A DNA stretch of 64,000 nt from BJGV01 sp964194745. Lineage in GTDB: Bacteria; Pseudomonadota; Gammaproteobacteria; Burkholderiales; Nitrosomonadaceae. The first letter of the stretch is position 1, and each line of letters begins with the position of its first letter. A program made the translations under genes and the position numbers. The notes under the pieces are model-generated. The model did no database searches and had not been told where the DNA came from. It saw only the letters and a list, made by a program, of their open reading frames with translations. Of this stretch, positions 10,473-20,031 are shown in pieces. Location: NCBI GenBank assembly GCA_965248035.1, contig OZ252054.1:2232001-2296000 (forward strand), written 5' to 3'.

Positions 10473-10944
10473 TAATGAAAAAAACGATCCATATTTCGAA
10501 TGAAATCTTGTTATATATGAAATGACTAACGCTAGCCCATTATTTCTCACGGAGGTAATTTTTGTAAAATGAACTTTGGATATTTAAACTTGTTAAGCTA
10601 AGAAGATATGCATAGATAAAGCCTCACATGACACTATTCAGACATGATACAGACGGTTTAACGCTAGAGAAGTGAGGGCGATAGGCGTTGTAGCGTCTAA
10701 TCAAAAACAATAATAATTGTTCGCGCCAGATATTTTCAATTGCTGATAACATTGCGCTGCACTTTTTACGCCTGGCACCTTGAACTGTGTCGTCTATTTT
10801 TTTTTGCTACATCATAAATAAATTCTTTTTGCTTTCTACTATCGAATTTTAGAGAAAATGGAAATAAATGAGTAGTACCCCGAAGCCAAGAAAGATAAAC
10901 CAAGCCTTCATGTAAAGAAGGATCTATATCAAAGTATTGGGATT
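10473..10944. other. 470-bp stretch without a recognisable gene
   Basis: AT-rich, no supported ORF on either strand. The left end of the first IS1595-family element should lie at or to the left of the cargo remnant that begins at 10945, but I could not find a copy of its terminal repeat here. Confidence 0.5.
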
Positions 10945-11196
10945 TATGTAGTTGTTACCGGACTGCCATGTAACGGATGTAACGGGGTAATCTGTTTGGC
11001 TAACTCAAATGTTCGCTGTTTCAGCGTGGAAAGCAGGTTGTCATAGGCATCGGTATTGGCGAGGAGGCAGGCTGTGAGACCAGTCACCTCCCCGGACTCA
11101 ATCTTGAGAGGGCCGTTGATAGATTAACTGCTCCAACACGGTGCAGTAGATTTTCCCTGCCTTATCGGTAAGGATTTCCTCAATGAGAGATTGCAT
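10945..11196 (-). pseudogene. Small second cargo ORF of IS element 1, frameshifted
   Basis: An ATG at 11196 inside the 3' end of the methyltransferase opens a frame reading MQSLIEEILTDKAGKIYC and continuing to about 11110. A few extra bases (about four, near 11107) then shift it, and the continuing frame reads INGPLKIESGEVTGLTACLL and on to a TAA at 10945. Together they give about 80 residues. No family recognised. Elements 2, 3 and 4 also end in a small cargo ORF after the last cargo enzyme, so this is probably the equivalent position. Confidence 0.4.
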
Positions 11197-11990
11197 TCCT
11201 TGAAAATCCGATCTCTGGTCAGCTCACAATATTTGGGCTCTTTCTCAAGACCAATGGCTTGCCGACCATGTCGAATCGCTTCTATCATAGTAGTGCCCGA
11301 TCCGACAAACGGATCAAACACCGTGTCCCCGATAAACGAGAATATCTTGATGCAGCGTTTCGGCAGTTCTCTTGGAAATGGGGTCTCATGACCAATCCGT
11401 TTCCTGCTCTCTCCATTGAATGACCATGACCCCAACGACCATTCCTTAAATTCCTCGGCGCTAATATCGTTGTTTCCAGGGCGCTCACGTTTCCACGTAT
11501 CTTTATAGAGCACAATAATGGTTTCCACAGGGGCAATGACATGAGGGGCGCTGGCTGACTTCCAACTCCCCCATGCCGTGCGACGGGAGATATTGCCTTC
11601 ATTCCACAGAATAGTCGCATGATAGCACCACCCGGCCTCCATTGCTAATCGCGTGATGTCTGCTGAAAGCGGTTGCTTGCCATTCTTGTTTTTATCCAGC
11701 GAGACATTGACGCATAAGCGACCGGTCGATTTCGTCCAATGAAAACAATTCGTCAGCCACTGTTTAGAAAAGTTCAAATAGGCGTCGTAGGGCAATGAAT
11801 CATCTTGTTGGGCACCAGAATATGCTTTGCCAACGTTATAGGGGGGAGAGGTCACAATTAAATCCACGCTTTCTCTCGTGATCGAAGCACGGAGTGTGGC
11901 GTCTCCCTGGATCAAGCGGTGAACGAGTGGGGAGTGAGCAAAAAGCACATCCACAGCCGAATCCAAGAGGCCGGTCCCTACGGCGCTCAT
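11124..11990 (-). CDS. Site-specific DNA methyltransferase (N4-cytosine/N6-adenine type), IS cargo
   Basis: 288 residues. Motif IV (TSPPYN near residue 48) comes before motif I (DPFVGSGTT near residue 236), the permuted beta-class order of amino-methyltransferases that modify the exocyclic amine of A or C. Its ATG overlaps the rebuilt stop of the transposase (ATGA at 11987-11990), so it was translated as part of the element. The last residues after KECNLSLR look unlike the family and overlap another frame, so the C-terminus may be altered by a small indel. No restriction enzyme is recognisable beside it; it is either a solitary methyltransferase or half of a decayed restriction-modification pair. 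Confidence 0.85.
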   Translation of the reverse strand: MSAVGTGLLDSAVDVLFAHSPLVHRLIQGDATLRASITRESVDLIVTSPPYNVGKAYSGAQQDDSLPYDAYLNFSKQWLTNCFHWTKSTGRLCVNVSLDKNKNGKQPLSADITRLAMEAGWCYHATILWNEGNISRRTAWGSWKSASAPHVIAPVETIIVLYKDTWKRERPGNNDISAEEFKEWSLGSWSFNGESRKRIGHETPFPRELPKRCIKIFSFIGDTVFDPFVGSGTTMIEAIRHGRQAIGLEKEPKYCELTRDRIFKECNLSLRKSLPIRQGKSTAPCWSS

Positions 11991-12881
11991 TGGACAAGCC
12001 CCTGATACGTTAAGCGTTTGCCAATGGCCGCATCACAGACGCTTTCAATGCGGTGCATGGTCTCCCGGCCACAACGTCCTTCATTGAGCCTGAACGAAAA
12101 TTCATGAATATAACGCGATAAATGCTTGACGGATACTTGATGGAATGTGCCGTTCAGTCCACGTTTTAAGACCGCCCAAACGCTCTCAATGCCAATGGTT
12201 TACGGCTTGGTGCTGATAGCCTTTACGCTCAATGCCTCGATAGGCGGCATGGTCATCCGTATAGAGCGTGCTGCCTATTTCTATCGCCTCTTGAATCTCC
12301 GTCCACAGCGTAAGCCGATCCGTCGCAGGCACTGGCAGGGCCACGGTCTTGCCACCACGCTCCCTCATGCCGAGGACGGGTTGTTTGCCAACTGTCCCGG
12401 CTTTCGGTTTATCCCCTTTCTTCCAGTGCTTGTTCCGTTCTTTCCCGCCCACATACGTTTCGTCGATTTCTACGATTCCTGAGAGACGGGTAAGATCGCC
12501 ACGGCAAGCCTCTCGAATCCGATGCAACGCAAACCAGGCGGACTTATACGTGACCCCAATTTCTTTGCTTAATTGCATAGCGCTAATGCTCTTTCGAGAA
12601 GTCATGACGGTGTAAATGGCATAGAGCCATTTGTGAAGTCGAATGTGTGATTTTTCAAAAATGGAACCGGTCCGAACACTAAAATGCTTGCCGCATCCTC
12701 GACAGTCATACATCCCTTTTCGTTTTCCCGATCTTGTATAGACCGATAGGCTTTGACATGTCGGGCAAGACACACCATATTTCCAGCGACGATCCTCAAG
12801 GTACTGTCGTGCGGTTTCCTCGTCAGGAAACATTTCCATCAACTGGTAGACACTGATTGCAGTATTGATCTTATAAGGCAT
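11987..12881 (-). pseudogene. IS1595-family transposase, inactivated by a small deletion
   Basis: The N-terminal 231 residues read normally: a zinc-ribbon (CPTC ... CRGC) followed by the DDE-type core (VEIDETYVGG, then LYTDDHAAY). The frame fails after residue 228 (QAVNH). In another frame it resumes at GIESVWAVLKRGLNG and continues through SFRLNEGRCGRE to GKRLTYQGLVQ and a TGA at 11987-11989. Compared with the intact transposase at 49858-50784, about 38 bp including the conserved HTN before GIES are missing. This removes part of the active-site region and shifts the frame, so the enzyme is dead. Confidence 0.85.
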
Positions 12882-13048
12882 GGCATCCTCCTCTCATGAT
12901 AAGAGAATTATACCACAATATTTTCCGGTGTAAAGTATATAGTTCCCCTAAATACTAAAAGGAGAACGATTGGGAAAACTATTCTTAAACCATCGAACTC
13001 TTGTGAGCAGTTGCGTGAAAGCTGAGTTAACTTATCGGAGACTTTTGA

Positions 13049-13186
13049 ATGTTGAAGATAAAAGCGATCGTAGTAAGGCAGTTACTTGGACTTGCCACAT
13101 TCTTGATGTGCGCCTTCCTTGTCCTTATCGGTCTTAGTCTAGCTGGATTTGGAACTACACGTCGTAGAAAAGCATCAATTAAATAA
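13049..13186 (+). CDS. 45-residue single-helix membrane peptide with PEP-CTERM-like tail (repeat copy 1)
   Basis: Starts MLKIKAIVVRQLLG, then a hydrophobic helix, then a tail IGLSLAGFGTTRRRKASIK. The helix followed by an Arg-rich end closely resembles the C-terminal sorting tail of PEP-CTERM proteins handled by exosortase, but the Pro-Glu-Pro box is absent; a Pro-containing stretch in a neighbouring frame (VRLPCP) hints that it may be the frameshifted remnant of such a gene. It has its own terminator 55 bp downstream. Either a small membrane protein or a relic; the perfect duplication does not decide between them. Confidence 0.5.
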   Translation: MLKIKAIVVRQLLGLATFLMCAFLVLIGLSLAGFGTTRRRKASIK

Positions 13187-13241
13187 TACAGATTCGGATC
13201 AAACGAAAAAGTATATATAAAGGGAGAAGTAATGGCGAAAA

Positions 13242-13266
13242 GCCTCGACTAGATCGGGGGTTTTTT
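13242..13266 (+). terminator. Rho-independent terminator
   Basis: Stem CCTCGA / TCGGGG around loop CTAGA, followed by GTTTTTT. Lies 55 bp after the 45-codon ORF. A mini-frame (ATGGCGAAAAGCCTCGACTAG) preceded by GGGAGAAGT runs into the stem, which may be chance. Confidence 0.75.
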
Positions 13267-13354
13267 GTGCTTAAAAAAATGTAAATGGGCAATTATGAAT
13301 GTTCTCTTGTCAGTGGTAAATTGTGAATGGGTGTGGACGTCCCGGTCGCATTCA

Positions 13355-16300
13355 TCATGCGAAGGCCTTCAATGCAATCTGTTTTGCTAGGCTAAAATCA
13401 TTCTTGCCACTTCCTAGTTTCGGAATCGCCTCTACATTGATTAATTCTGCAGGCCTTATTAACGGGTTGAGTCCCGATTGTTCTATAAGTCCCTTCATTT
13501 CATCATGATCGATGTCACCGGCAATCAGGAGAATCACTTTTTCTCCCTTCTTGCCATCGGGGATTGCTGTGGTGAGTACCTCGATATTTTCCGGCAGCAA
13601 TTTACCAATTGCGCTCTCGATAGCACCGAGGCTGATCATCTCGCCACCGATTTTCGCAAAACGTGAGTAACGATCGACAATGGTGAGGAAGCCGTCCTGG
13701 TCGAGATGGCCCTTGTCACCGGTTTTGTACCAGCGCTTGTCATCCAATTGGACGATCACATTATCTGTTTTCTCAGGGGCATTGAGGTAGCCCAGCATGA
13801 CCTGTGGGCCACTGAACAGGACCAGACCATCCTCTCCGGTGGGCAGTCTCTTAAGCGTGTCGGGGTCAACAATACGGAAACTGCCACCGGGCAGGGGCAT
13901 ACCAACGGTTCCTGGCTTGTTCCCTTGCTGGACCTTCCAGTCCCTTTGATCGATCCGGTCTGGGATGTTGCAGATGGCAACCGGTGTGGTTTCCGTGGTG
14001 CCGTAGCCTTCGTAGATCTCTTTGTTGAACTTGAGCTTGAAGGCATCCCGTACCTCGGGGTTCAGTCTTTCGGCACCAGCCACCACAACACGCAGTGAAT
14101 CCAGCATCAATGGGTGGATACGCCGGTTCTGGTTAAACAACCGCAGAAAGGTGTAAGTAGAAAAATACACGGTGGCCTGGTGTTTGGCGATGGCCTTTGC
14201 AATCGTCAAGGCTTCTGTTGGGTCTGGATGGAAGATCACCGGGATACCCTCAACCATGGGAATGAGTCCCGTTATTGTGAGACCGAAGGCATGGAACAGG
14301 GGCAGGGTCGCCATGATGGCATCTTCCTCGCACACGTCGCTAACATCCGTGATCTGGCGGATATTGGCCATGATGTTGCGGTGACTGAGGAGGACTCCCT
14401 TGGGTTCCCCTTCGCTGCCGCTTGAGAAGAGGATGGCGGCGGGATGATCGATGCCGGCACGCCGGCCGAACAATACATAGAGTACCCTTGCAGGCAACAC
14501 TTTCGTCAAGATCAGAAGAGAAAGCTTGGTGAACGTGCCAATTTCCTCTTTCATGTCTTCAAGATAATGTACCTGAACCCGAGTCAGGAGTTCAATCAAG
14601 TTGATGCCACGCTCCTCCAGTTTCTTGATAAAGCGTCTGGATGTATAGAGGCTGCTAACCTCTGCATTTTCTACGGCGGCAATCAGTGCTTGCAGTTTGG
14701 CCGTGTAGTTTAGGTTGACCACTGTCTTGTTTAACAGCAATGCCGCCATATTGGTGATGATGCCTGGACTGCTGGTTGGTAGGAGCAGGCCGATATTCTG
14801 CTCCTGACTGCGTCTGCGGATCAGGCGGGAGAATGCGATGACGGCGATTAAGGTTTTATAGCCGGAGAGCGTAGTCGTTGCACTGGCATCTGCTAGGCAG
14901 GGCTTATTGCCGTATCGTTTTGCACTCCGTAACCACGCTAAAGGAATGGGATCGAGGGTTTGCGTATAGTGTTCCCAAGTATCGATCGATAGTTCGAGCA
15001 CTTGTCTTTTCAGTTCGTCGGCTGGCGTATCCATAGGCAGGGGGTTGCCGAAGGCTACGATAATGTCTCCGCGCAGGCGGGTGTTGCGGATCTCCTGTAG
15101 TTTTTCACTTGAGCGTGAGAAGCGACTGCCCCAGAGGCCGCGTAAATAGAACGGCAGGATAATGCCATCCACCCCTTCGACGGTGCGCTCATAGCCGTGT
15201 TTGAATTCACCCAGTTGCCACTGCGGCTGATTGCCCCTTCCGGAAACAGGCAAACGACTTCACCTGAACGTAGCAATTCGTTGATCTGTTGCAGTGCTTC
15301 TTTACTCTGGTCGGCAGCAATCGGGATAACCTTGAAGAAATCCATGAACCCTTTCAGATACCAGCGTAGAAAGATTGCCCGATGCATCACAAACCGTACT
15401 GGCCGGGGGCAGGCGATCTGAATCATTGCCCAGTCGAGCCAGCTGACGTGATTGCCCAGCATCAGGACACCACCAGTGCCGGGCAGGTTTTTAAATCCCA
15501 GTACCTTGATGTGATAGGTACTGGAAAACATCCGCGCAATGACATAACGCACCAGTGACTGTGGTAGTTGGTAGACCGTATAGAGGGCGCCTGCCAGTGC
15601 CGTGACCGTCAACAGATTAAACAGGCCAATACTACTGAAACCGAAGATGGCAAATAAAACAGTCAAGCCCAGGAATCCCAGCATGACCACGTTTTGCACC
15701 CAGTTGTTGCCCGCCAGCACAGTGCCCAGTTGATGGTCCCGGGCATGGAACTGGATCAGTGCGTTGAGTGGCACGATGAACAGCCCGCCACTGGCACCCA
15801 GCAACAGAAAATCGAGGACCAGTAGGACCGGCGAGTTTAGTTGTGGCAAGAAAAAAATCGCGGTAACGATACCCAGTGCACCCAGCGGCACGAGGCCCGT
15901 TTCAATGTGATGCTTCGAGGACTGTCCGGCCAGCAGGGAGCCGATAATGATGCCAAACCCGGAACAGGCCAGTATCCCCTGAATGACAACGGTGTTGTTC
16001 ACTCCCAGCGTTTCCTTGGCGAAGGCAGGAAAGGTGGCCAATGCGACCTGGGAGATTCCCCAGAACGCGGACAAACCAACGATCGAAAGCCAGATGGTTC
16101 TGTTTGCCAGGATCTTGTTTAGGTTGTCCCGCAGGTAGAGTCCCTTACTGTACTTTTTCAAGTCAAAGTGCTGTTCGGCCGCTGTTGCCTCGCGGGCTGG
16201 CAGTCGCATGGCAAATATCAATTCCAGTGATGCACAAATCACCAAAATCCAGCCAAGGGGGGCAATAGCCTGCAACAATTGCGACTCGTTTTCATAGCTC

Positions 16301-16806
16301 ACTCCGGCTAGTAGCCGTTCAAAAAATACCGAGAAGGCGAAGACGCCAAACAGGATGGCTACAATGGTGACGGCCTGTACGACTGCATTGGCGGCGGCAA
16401 GTTGTTCCTTGCCTGTCAGTTCCTTGATGTACCCGTACTTTGCTGGCGAGAAGAAGGCGCTTTGTACTGCCAGCAGAAAGGTCATGGCGAAGGAAAAGTG
16501 GAACCAGCCGAGGTAGTACGAGAGAGCGATCAACAGTGTCAGACCGACGGCAACAGCAGCACTTACTTTCATGATTAGGGGTTTCTGATGTTTGTCGGAA
16601 AGATAGCCGGCTGGGGAGAAGAGTAGTATGAACGGCAGCAAAATTAGGCCGTTAACGATAGCCGTTAGGATGATCTGGGTTTGGCCATCATAGATCTTGA
16701 AGACTGTATTCTGGATAAGGATCTTGTGTCCTAGATCGACAAAGGCATTCAGGAAAATAACCAGGATGAATGGGATGAAGCCTATTAGTTTGAATAATTT
16801 GTCCAT
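13355..16806 (-). pseudogene. aas: Fused MFS transporter / acyltransferase / acyl-ACP synthetase (Aas-like), one frameshift
   Basis: One three-domain gene of about 1,150 codons now in two frames. The first frame (16806 to about 15220) holds a 12-helix LplT-like MFS domain (residues 1-400) and a PlsC acyltransferase domain with the HX4D box NHVSWLD and FPEGAISRSG. The second frame holds the end of PlsC (QLGEFKHGYERTVEGVDG) and an AMP-binding ligase with ILFSSGSEGEPKGVLLSH, YGTTETTPV, KTGDKG and GSGKNDF. One base is missing at about 15220, between SRSG and QLGEF. The intact protein would import lysophospholipid, activate a fatty acid on ACP and reacylate the lipid at the inner membrane. Two separate genes are unlikely because the break is inside a conserved motif. 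Confidence 0.85.
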
Positions 16807-17114
16807 GGATGGTGGTGGCCTGTGTTGTTCTCGTTGAGGTAGATGGTGCTACCTGTTCACGGTTTCCCGTAAGGCATCACTGCACAGATAGGTTGTCAGT
16901 AAGTGCCAGGATACAGATCCCATGCACACCACACACCACAGTGCCCGTGTTGCTTGTGTTATCTCATCGCGTGTTTGCTGGTTTGATTGCTACAGCGCAG
17001 TATGAAAGAAGTGGTTTACCATCTTTTTCTATTATATGTGAGTCTGAAAACCCTAAATAGGGGAATTATCACTTTAACGTAGTACGAAAAATGTATAGCT
17101 GGTTTACTTACCAG

Positions 17115-17261
17115 CTATTTCTTTGTCTTCTTCGTGGCCTTACTAGCTATGCGCGGCTTTGGACCACTTTTAGCAGCAGCATGAACAGCGTCTTTGAGAC
17201 GTGCCCATCCATCCGTACGAAGTTCAATTTTTTCTACTGCCTTCTTAGAAACCTTGGTCAT
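17115..17261 (-). CDS. 48-residue basic peptide, last cargo gene of IS element 2
   Basis: Begins MTKVSKKAVEKIELRTDGWA and ends in the lysine-rich KATKKTKK. The ATG overlaps the stop of the PIN gene as ATGA (17258-17261), so translation is probably coupled. The DGWARLKDAVHAAAKSGPK core suggests a short DNA-contacting or antitoxin-like helix, but no family is recognised. It occupies the same place, beside the left terminal repeat, as the 59- and 53-codon ORFs of elements 3 and 4. Confidence 0.6.
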   Translation of the reverse strand: MTKVSKKAVEKIELRTDGWARLKDAVHAAAKSGPKPRIASKATKKTKK

Positions 17262-17779
17262 TCAGAAAATAATTCTTGCGTATTTGGGTCATTGGGCAGG
17301 CGTGGTCGAAGTCTCGGAGTACATATTGTTAGTGGTACGCTGTCTGCGCGCATTATTTTGCCATCACGCCTTAATAAATCAGATTTATCAAAGGTGTGCA
17401 TTTCATCTACACTTAGCGCCAAAGCTGTTGCAAGATGAATACCATCGGCTGGCTTTTTGCATTCTTTATAACCACGCATTAGCTGCCTTGCCGCAAAACT
17501 AATCTTTTCATCCACAACAACGGGTCGTATCCATTTTTGCTGAAGTAATTGCTCTATTTTTTTATCGTATTCATCAGTCAATGGTTCCGCTTTTCCTTCG
17601 CACTTCACTTTAAATACCTCAGCAAAACCAAAAAAAGAAGTGAAAATCAGCGTTTCTCCCTTTTCAGCTTCTTTCCATACTGCTGTGCAATCATTTGACC
17701 TCACCGATTCTTGATTTAACAAGCCGAGAAACGTGCAAGCATCCCAATAAACGCGCCTACTACGCAAGATCACCTTCAT
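17258..17779 (-). CDS. PIN-domain ribonuclease (toxin-like), IS cargo
   Basis: 173 residues. The four acidic residues of a PIN nuclease site are all visible: Asp13 (YWDACTFLGLL), Glu54 (FFGFAEVF), Asp112 (KPADGIHLATAL) and Asp131 (TFDKSDLL). PIN proteins are metal-dependent RNases, mostly toxins of type II toxin-antitoxin pairs. Usual VapC toxins are about 130 residues; this one has a C-terminal extension of about 30. It overlaps the 288-codon gene upstream by 20 bp and the 48-codon ORF downstream by 4 bp; either could be the partner. A self-stabilising role for the transposon is the simplest inference. Confidence 0.85.
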   Translation of the reverse strand: MKVILRSRRVYWDACTFLGLLNQESVRSNDCTAVWKEAEKGETLIFTSFFGFAEVFKVKCEGKAEPLTDEYDKKIEQLLQQKWIRPVVVDEKISFAARQLMRGYKECKKPADGIHLATALALSVDEMHTFDKSDLLRRDGKIMRADSVPLTICTPRLRPRLPNDPNTQELFSE

Positions 17780-18626
17780 GGAATTTACGTAGATACTCTA
17801 CTGGGTCTAGCCCAGAAGTGAAATTTGGGTCTAGAACAGAATTTAAATCAATTGGCAAGACAGATTCTAACTCTCGAATGTCGTTAGCCTCAATTCTGGA
17901 AAGATTTCCCCCGCTGACATAAATAAGTTTTCCTTGTATTCCGAGTGTTTTTCCACTCCATACATCTTTCACCTTGTGTTCACTGCCGAATTTTTCAATA
18001 ATGGCGTTCGGTAGCTGACACCATACATACGCATACAAGTCAGTTCGTATCTGTATCGCTGGACGATTGCGATAACGACCAGCAGCGACTATTACACCTT
18101 CTATTTCTCCCCATGCTTCTCTATCAGAGATGTCGGTATCAACGCTAATAGCACTTATCGCAGCAATCGCTTTGACTCCTGCATCAGCTTGTGCGCGATC
18201 AATCAAGAAAGTTTCGTCTTCTGTGATCTTAATCTCAGTTCTGCCTATGCCATTTTGGCCTCTAGTGAACACCGAACGAGCCAAATTGATTGCATCTGGC
18301 CCCATCCACCACGGTGGCCGCCTGTTTTGGATTAATTCGCGCATGCCGGAAGAAAATTCAGCTTTAACTTTTTGTACTTGAGAAGATACGTCAACTTCTG
18401 GGTGGGTCGATTCTGCAACAGCTACTACAGTAAACGGCGAATTAGCAGAAGCGCTTTCTAGTCGCCATTCAAAAGATTCCTCTGGCGATACAATAGCGTT
18501 TTCGGCTTCTTTAATTAATTTGATATAGTCAATGATATGCTGCATAGCATCAGAAACACGTAGCAGCTCATCATCAGGTTGCGTCGGACGAATCGTAATT
18601 ATGAGGTGTTCCATATTGTACCTCAA
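17760..18626 (-). CDS. Unknown 288-residue protein, cargo of IS element 2
   Basis: No family recognised. Frame opens with a TTG at 18626 overlapping the transposase stop; the ATG at 18614 (MEHLIITIRP) is an equally good start and gives 284 residues. Composition is mixed alpha/beta without membrane helices or signal. The middle (GVKAIAAISAISVDTDISD ... GVIVAAGRYRNRPAIQIRTD) looks like the core of a globular sensor or binding domain, and the C-terminus (SGLDPVEYLRKFHEG) overlaps the PIN gene. Its position directly ahead of a PIN protein suggests it could be the antitoxin or regulator, although it is much larger than usual antitoxins. Confidence 0.7.
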   Translation of the reverse strand: MRYNMEHLIITIRPTQPDDELLRVSDAMQHIIDYIKLIKEAENAIVSPEESFEWRLESASANSPFTVVAVAESTHPEVDVSSQVQKVKAEFSSGMRELIQNRRPPWWMGPDAINLARSVFTRGQNGIGRTEIKITEDETFLIDRAQADAGVKAIAAISAISVDTDISDREAWGEIEGVIVAAGRYRNRPAIQIRTDLYAYVWCQLPNAIIEKFGSEHKVKDVWSGKTLGIQGKLIYVSGGNLSRIEANDIRELESVLPIDLNSVLDPNFTSGLDPVEYLRKFHEGDLA

Positions 18627-19567
18627 CGAAGCCCGACGCTTGATGAGTCCCGATAAGTCAAGCGTTTTCCAACAATCCCTTTAATAGATTTGGTCATACG
18701 CTCACCATCCTTAACTCCAAGTGCGGAACGTTCATTATAACGAAAATCAAATTCAGCAAGGTATCTTTTGAGGTGCTGTTGCGACACATGATGATACGTT
18801 CCATTGATACCGCGCTTCATAATAGAAAAATACCCCTCGATTGTATTCGTGTGAATGTCACCACGCACATATTCACCGATACTATGATTAACGGTTTTAT
18901 TCAGCCCAAATTTACTTGCCGCTTTTTTCATTGGTCTACTTTCATCAGTTATGACTAAAGTTTCATTATTAAGTTGCGCTTTCAAAATTGGAAACAACAT
19001 TTTAGCGGCAATAGCAGTAGACATATGATGCGAACGGACGCGTCCACCACGCTCAACAAGAGCCACTACCGCCTCCTTATTAGCTCCGCCAGTACCGGTA
19101 TGTTTACGTTTACTACGATGTTTGTTCTTTTCAAGGCCACCAACGAAAGATTCATCAACTTCAACGGTCTTACCTTTTCCACCTAACATATCCGGATTGG
19201 TTTCCCGAAGCGATTCACGTATACGATGGCAAAGAAACCATGCGGTTTTCTTGCTTACTCCAAGCATACGTCCTATTTGAAGGGCACTCATTCCTTTCTT
19301 GCTAGCCATCATGAGATACGTAGCAGCAAGCCACGTATGTAACTTAATCTTGCAGCGCTCATAAAGTGTACCAACCGTAACCGTAAACGGTTCACGGCAA
19401 GCATTGCATTGATAGAGACCAGCGCGGGTAGATTTTCCTCGCATTAGCGTAGCCTGATCAATCGTGCCACAATGTGGGCAAATTGGGCCACTAGGCCATA
19501 ATTCTTTTTCAAGCCATTCGCGGGCTTTGGTCTCGTCGTGGAAAATAGGGTTGGATAGATCACTCAT
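18623..19567 (-). CDS. IS1595-family transposase (element 2), intact
   Basis: 314 residues. Zinc-ribbon at the N-terminus (CPHCGT ... CNACREPF, residues 31-61), a helix-turn-helix-like segment (GMSALQIGRMLGVSKKTAW), and the DDE/N-type core: VDESFVGG, VITDESRPM and NTIEGYFSIMKRGINGTYHH. It catalyses cut or copy of the element through its terminal repeats. Frame intact, start ATG at 19567 about 70 bp inside the right end. Distinct in sequence from the transposases of elements 1 and 3, so this is a separate arrival. Confidence 0.95.
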   Translation of the reverse strand: MSDLSNPIFHDETKAREWLEKELWPSGPICPHCGTIDQATLMRGKSTRAGLYQCNACREPFTVTVGTLYERCKIKLHTWLAATYLMMASKKGMSALQIGRMLGVSKKTAWFLCHRIRESLRETNPDMLGGKGKTVEVDESFVGGLEKNKHRSKRKHTGTGGANKEAVVALVERGGRVRSHHMSTAIAAKMLFPILKAQLNNETLVITDESRPMKKAASKFGLNKTVNHSIGEYVRGDIHTNTIEGYFSIMKRGINGTYHHVSQQHLKRYLAEFDFRYNERSALGVKDGERMTKSIKGIVGKRLTYRDSSSVGLR

Positions 19568-20031
19568 GGCAAGTTCCTCTCACTAATTAATGAGATAATA
19601 CTACGCCAAGTAGTCTACTATGTCAAGGTGATAATTCCCCTAAATAGGATAATAGGGAGACAACCTCATCTAATGAATAGGCATTAAAGATGTCCTCAAT
19701 GAGATTTAGGCGGCTTATTTGATTGTCATCTCGAAATCCAATTACAATCTTTTCCCATTCTTTAGCACTCGTAACATTTCTCTGAAGTATTTGTCTGGTT
19801 TTTTCCAAAAATATAAAGTATTTGTAGAACATAACTTATCAAATGATTCTTTTTCATACGGAAGGCTACTACATTCGCCTTTTTGGGGCCTTACTTTGCC
19901 GTTTAAAATATAATGCTTATTAACTTTGCTTGCTTCAGCATTGCCTCTGAAAAATCAATCCATTCAATAATACCTAAGAGCTTTTTGATACACTGATGCA
20001 CAGCAGATTCGATAATAGAAATGGGGGCTTT

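Larger units (their letters stand above)
10945..12947 (-). mobile_element. IS1595-family element 1, defective, with DNA methyltransferase cargo
   Basis: Transposase, then methyltransferase, then a small decayed ORF, all on the minus strand. The right end is clear: read inward from 12947 it begins GGGAACTATATAC, matching the ends of the three other elements in this window. The next 8 bases (CTAAATAC, 12948-12955) would be the target duplication, and the same bases begin the intact 352-bp repeat at 62578, which shows that the element landed in a copy of that repeat. No left terminal repeat was found, so the left boundary given is simply the end of the last cargo ORF. The transposase is broken, so the element cannot move on its own. 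Confidence 0.75.
12948..13299. repeat. 352-bp repeat, copy 1 (identical to 62578-62929)
   Basis: Base-for-base identical, by line comparison, to 62578-62929, in the same orientation and offset by 49,630 bp. Contains a leader, a 45-codon ORF (13049-13186) and a rho-independent terminator (13242-13266). The left edge is exactly the insertion point of IS element 1, so this copy was probably longer before the insertion. Confidence 0.97.
17061..19639 (-). mobile_element. IS1595-family element 2, complete, with PIN-domain cargo
   Basis: 2,579 bp. The left end begins GGGAATTATCACTTTAAC and the right end, read inward, GGGAATTATCACCTTGAC; the similarity extends imperfectly to about 25 bp. CTAAATAG is present immediately outside both ends (17053-17060 and 19640-19647), an 8-bp target duplication as expected for this family. 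Gene order on the minus strand: transposase, 288-codon unknown gene, PIN protein, 48-codon ORF, all overlapping or touching. All four frames are open, so the element may be active. Confidence 0.92.
16964..19832 (-). pseudogene. Small gene interrupted by IS element 2
   Basis: The 5' part (19832 to 19640) encodes MFYKYFIFLEKTRQILQRNV and continues to VVSLLSYL. Removing the element (17061-19639) and one copy of CTAAATAG joins it in frame to the left flank, which adds GFSDSHIIEKDGKPLLSYC and a short tail ending at a TGA at 16964-16966. The rebuilt protein is about 95 residues, acidic to neutral, of no family I recognise. The seamless fusion supports both the gene and the element boundaries. Confidence 0.6.

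Noticed and set aside
10915..10945. Possible left terminal repeat of IS element 1 (GGATCTATATCAAAG)
   Set aside because: Only about nine of the first ten bases match and similarity ends there; no CTAAATAC target copy is beside it.
13232..13252. Six-codon ORF with ribosome-binding site inside the terminator of the 352-bp repeat
   Set aside because: Too short to support; could be an attenuation leader, but no downstream gene would be controlled in copy 2.
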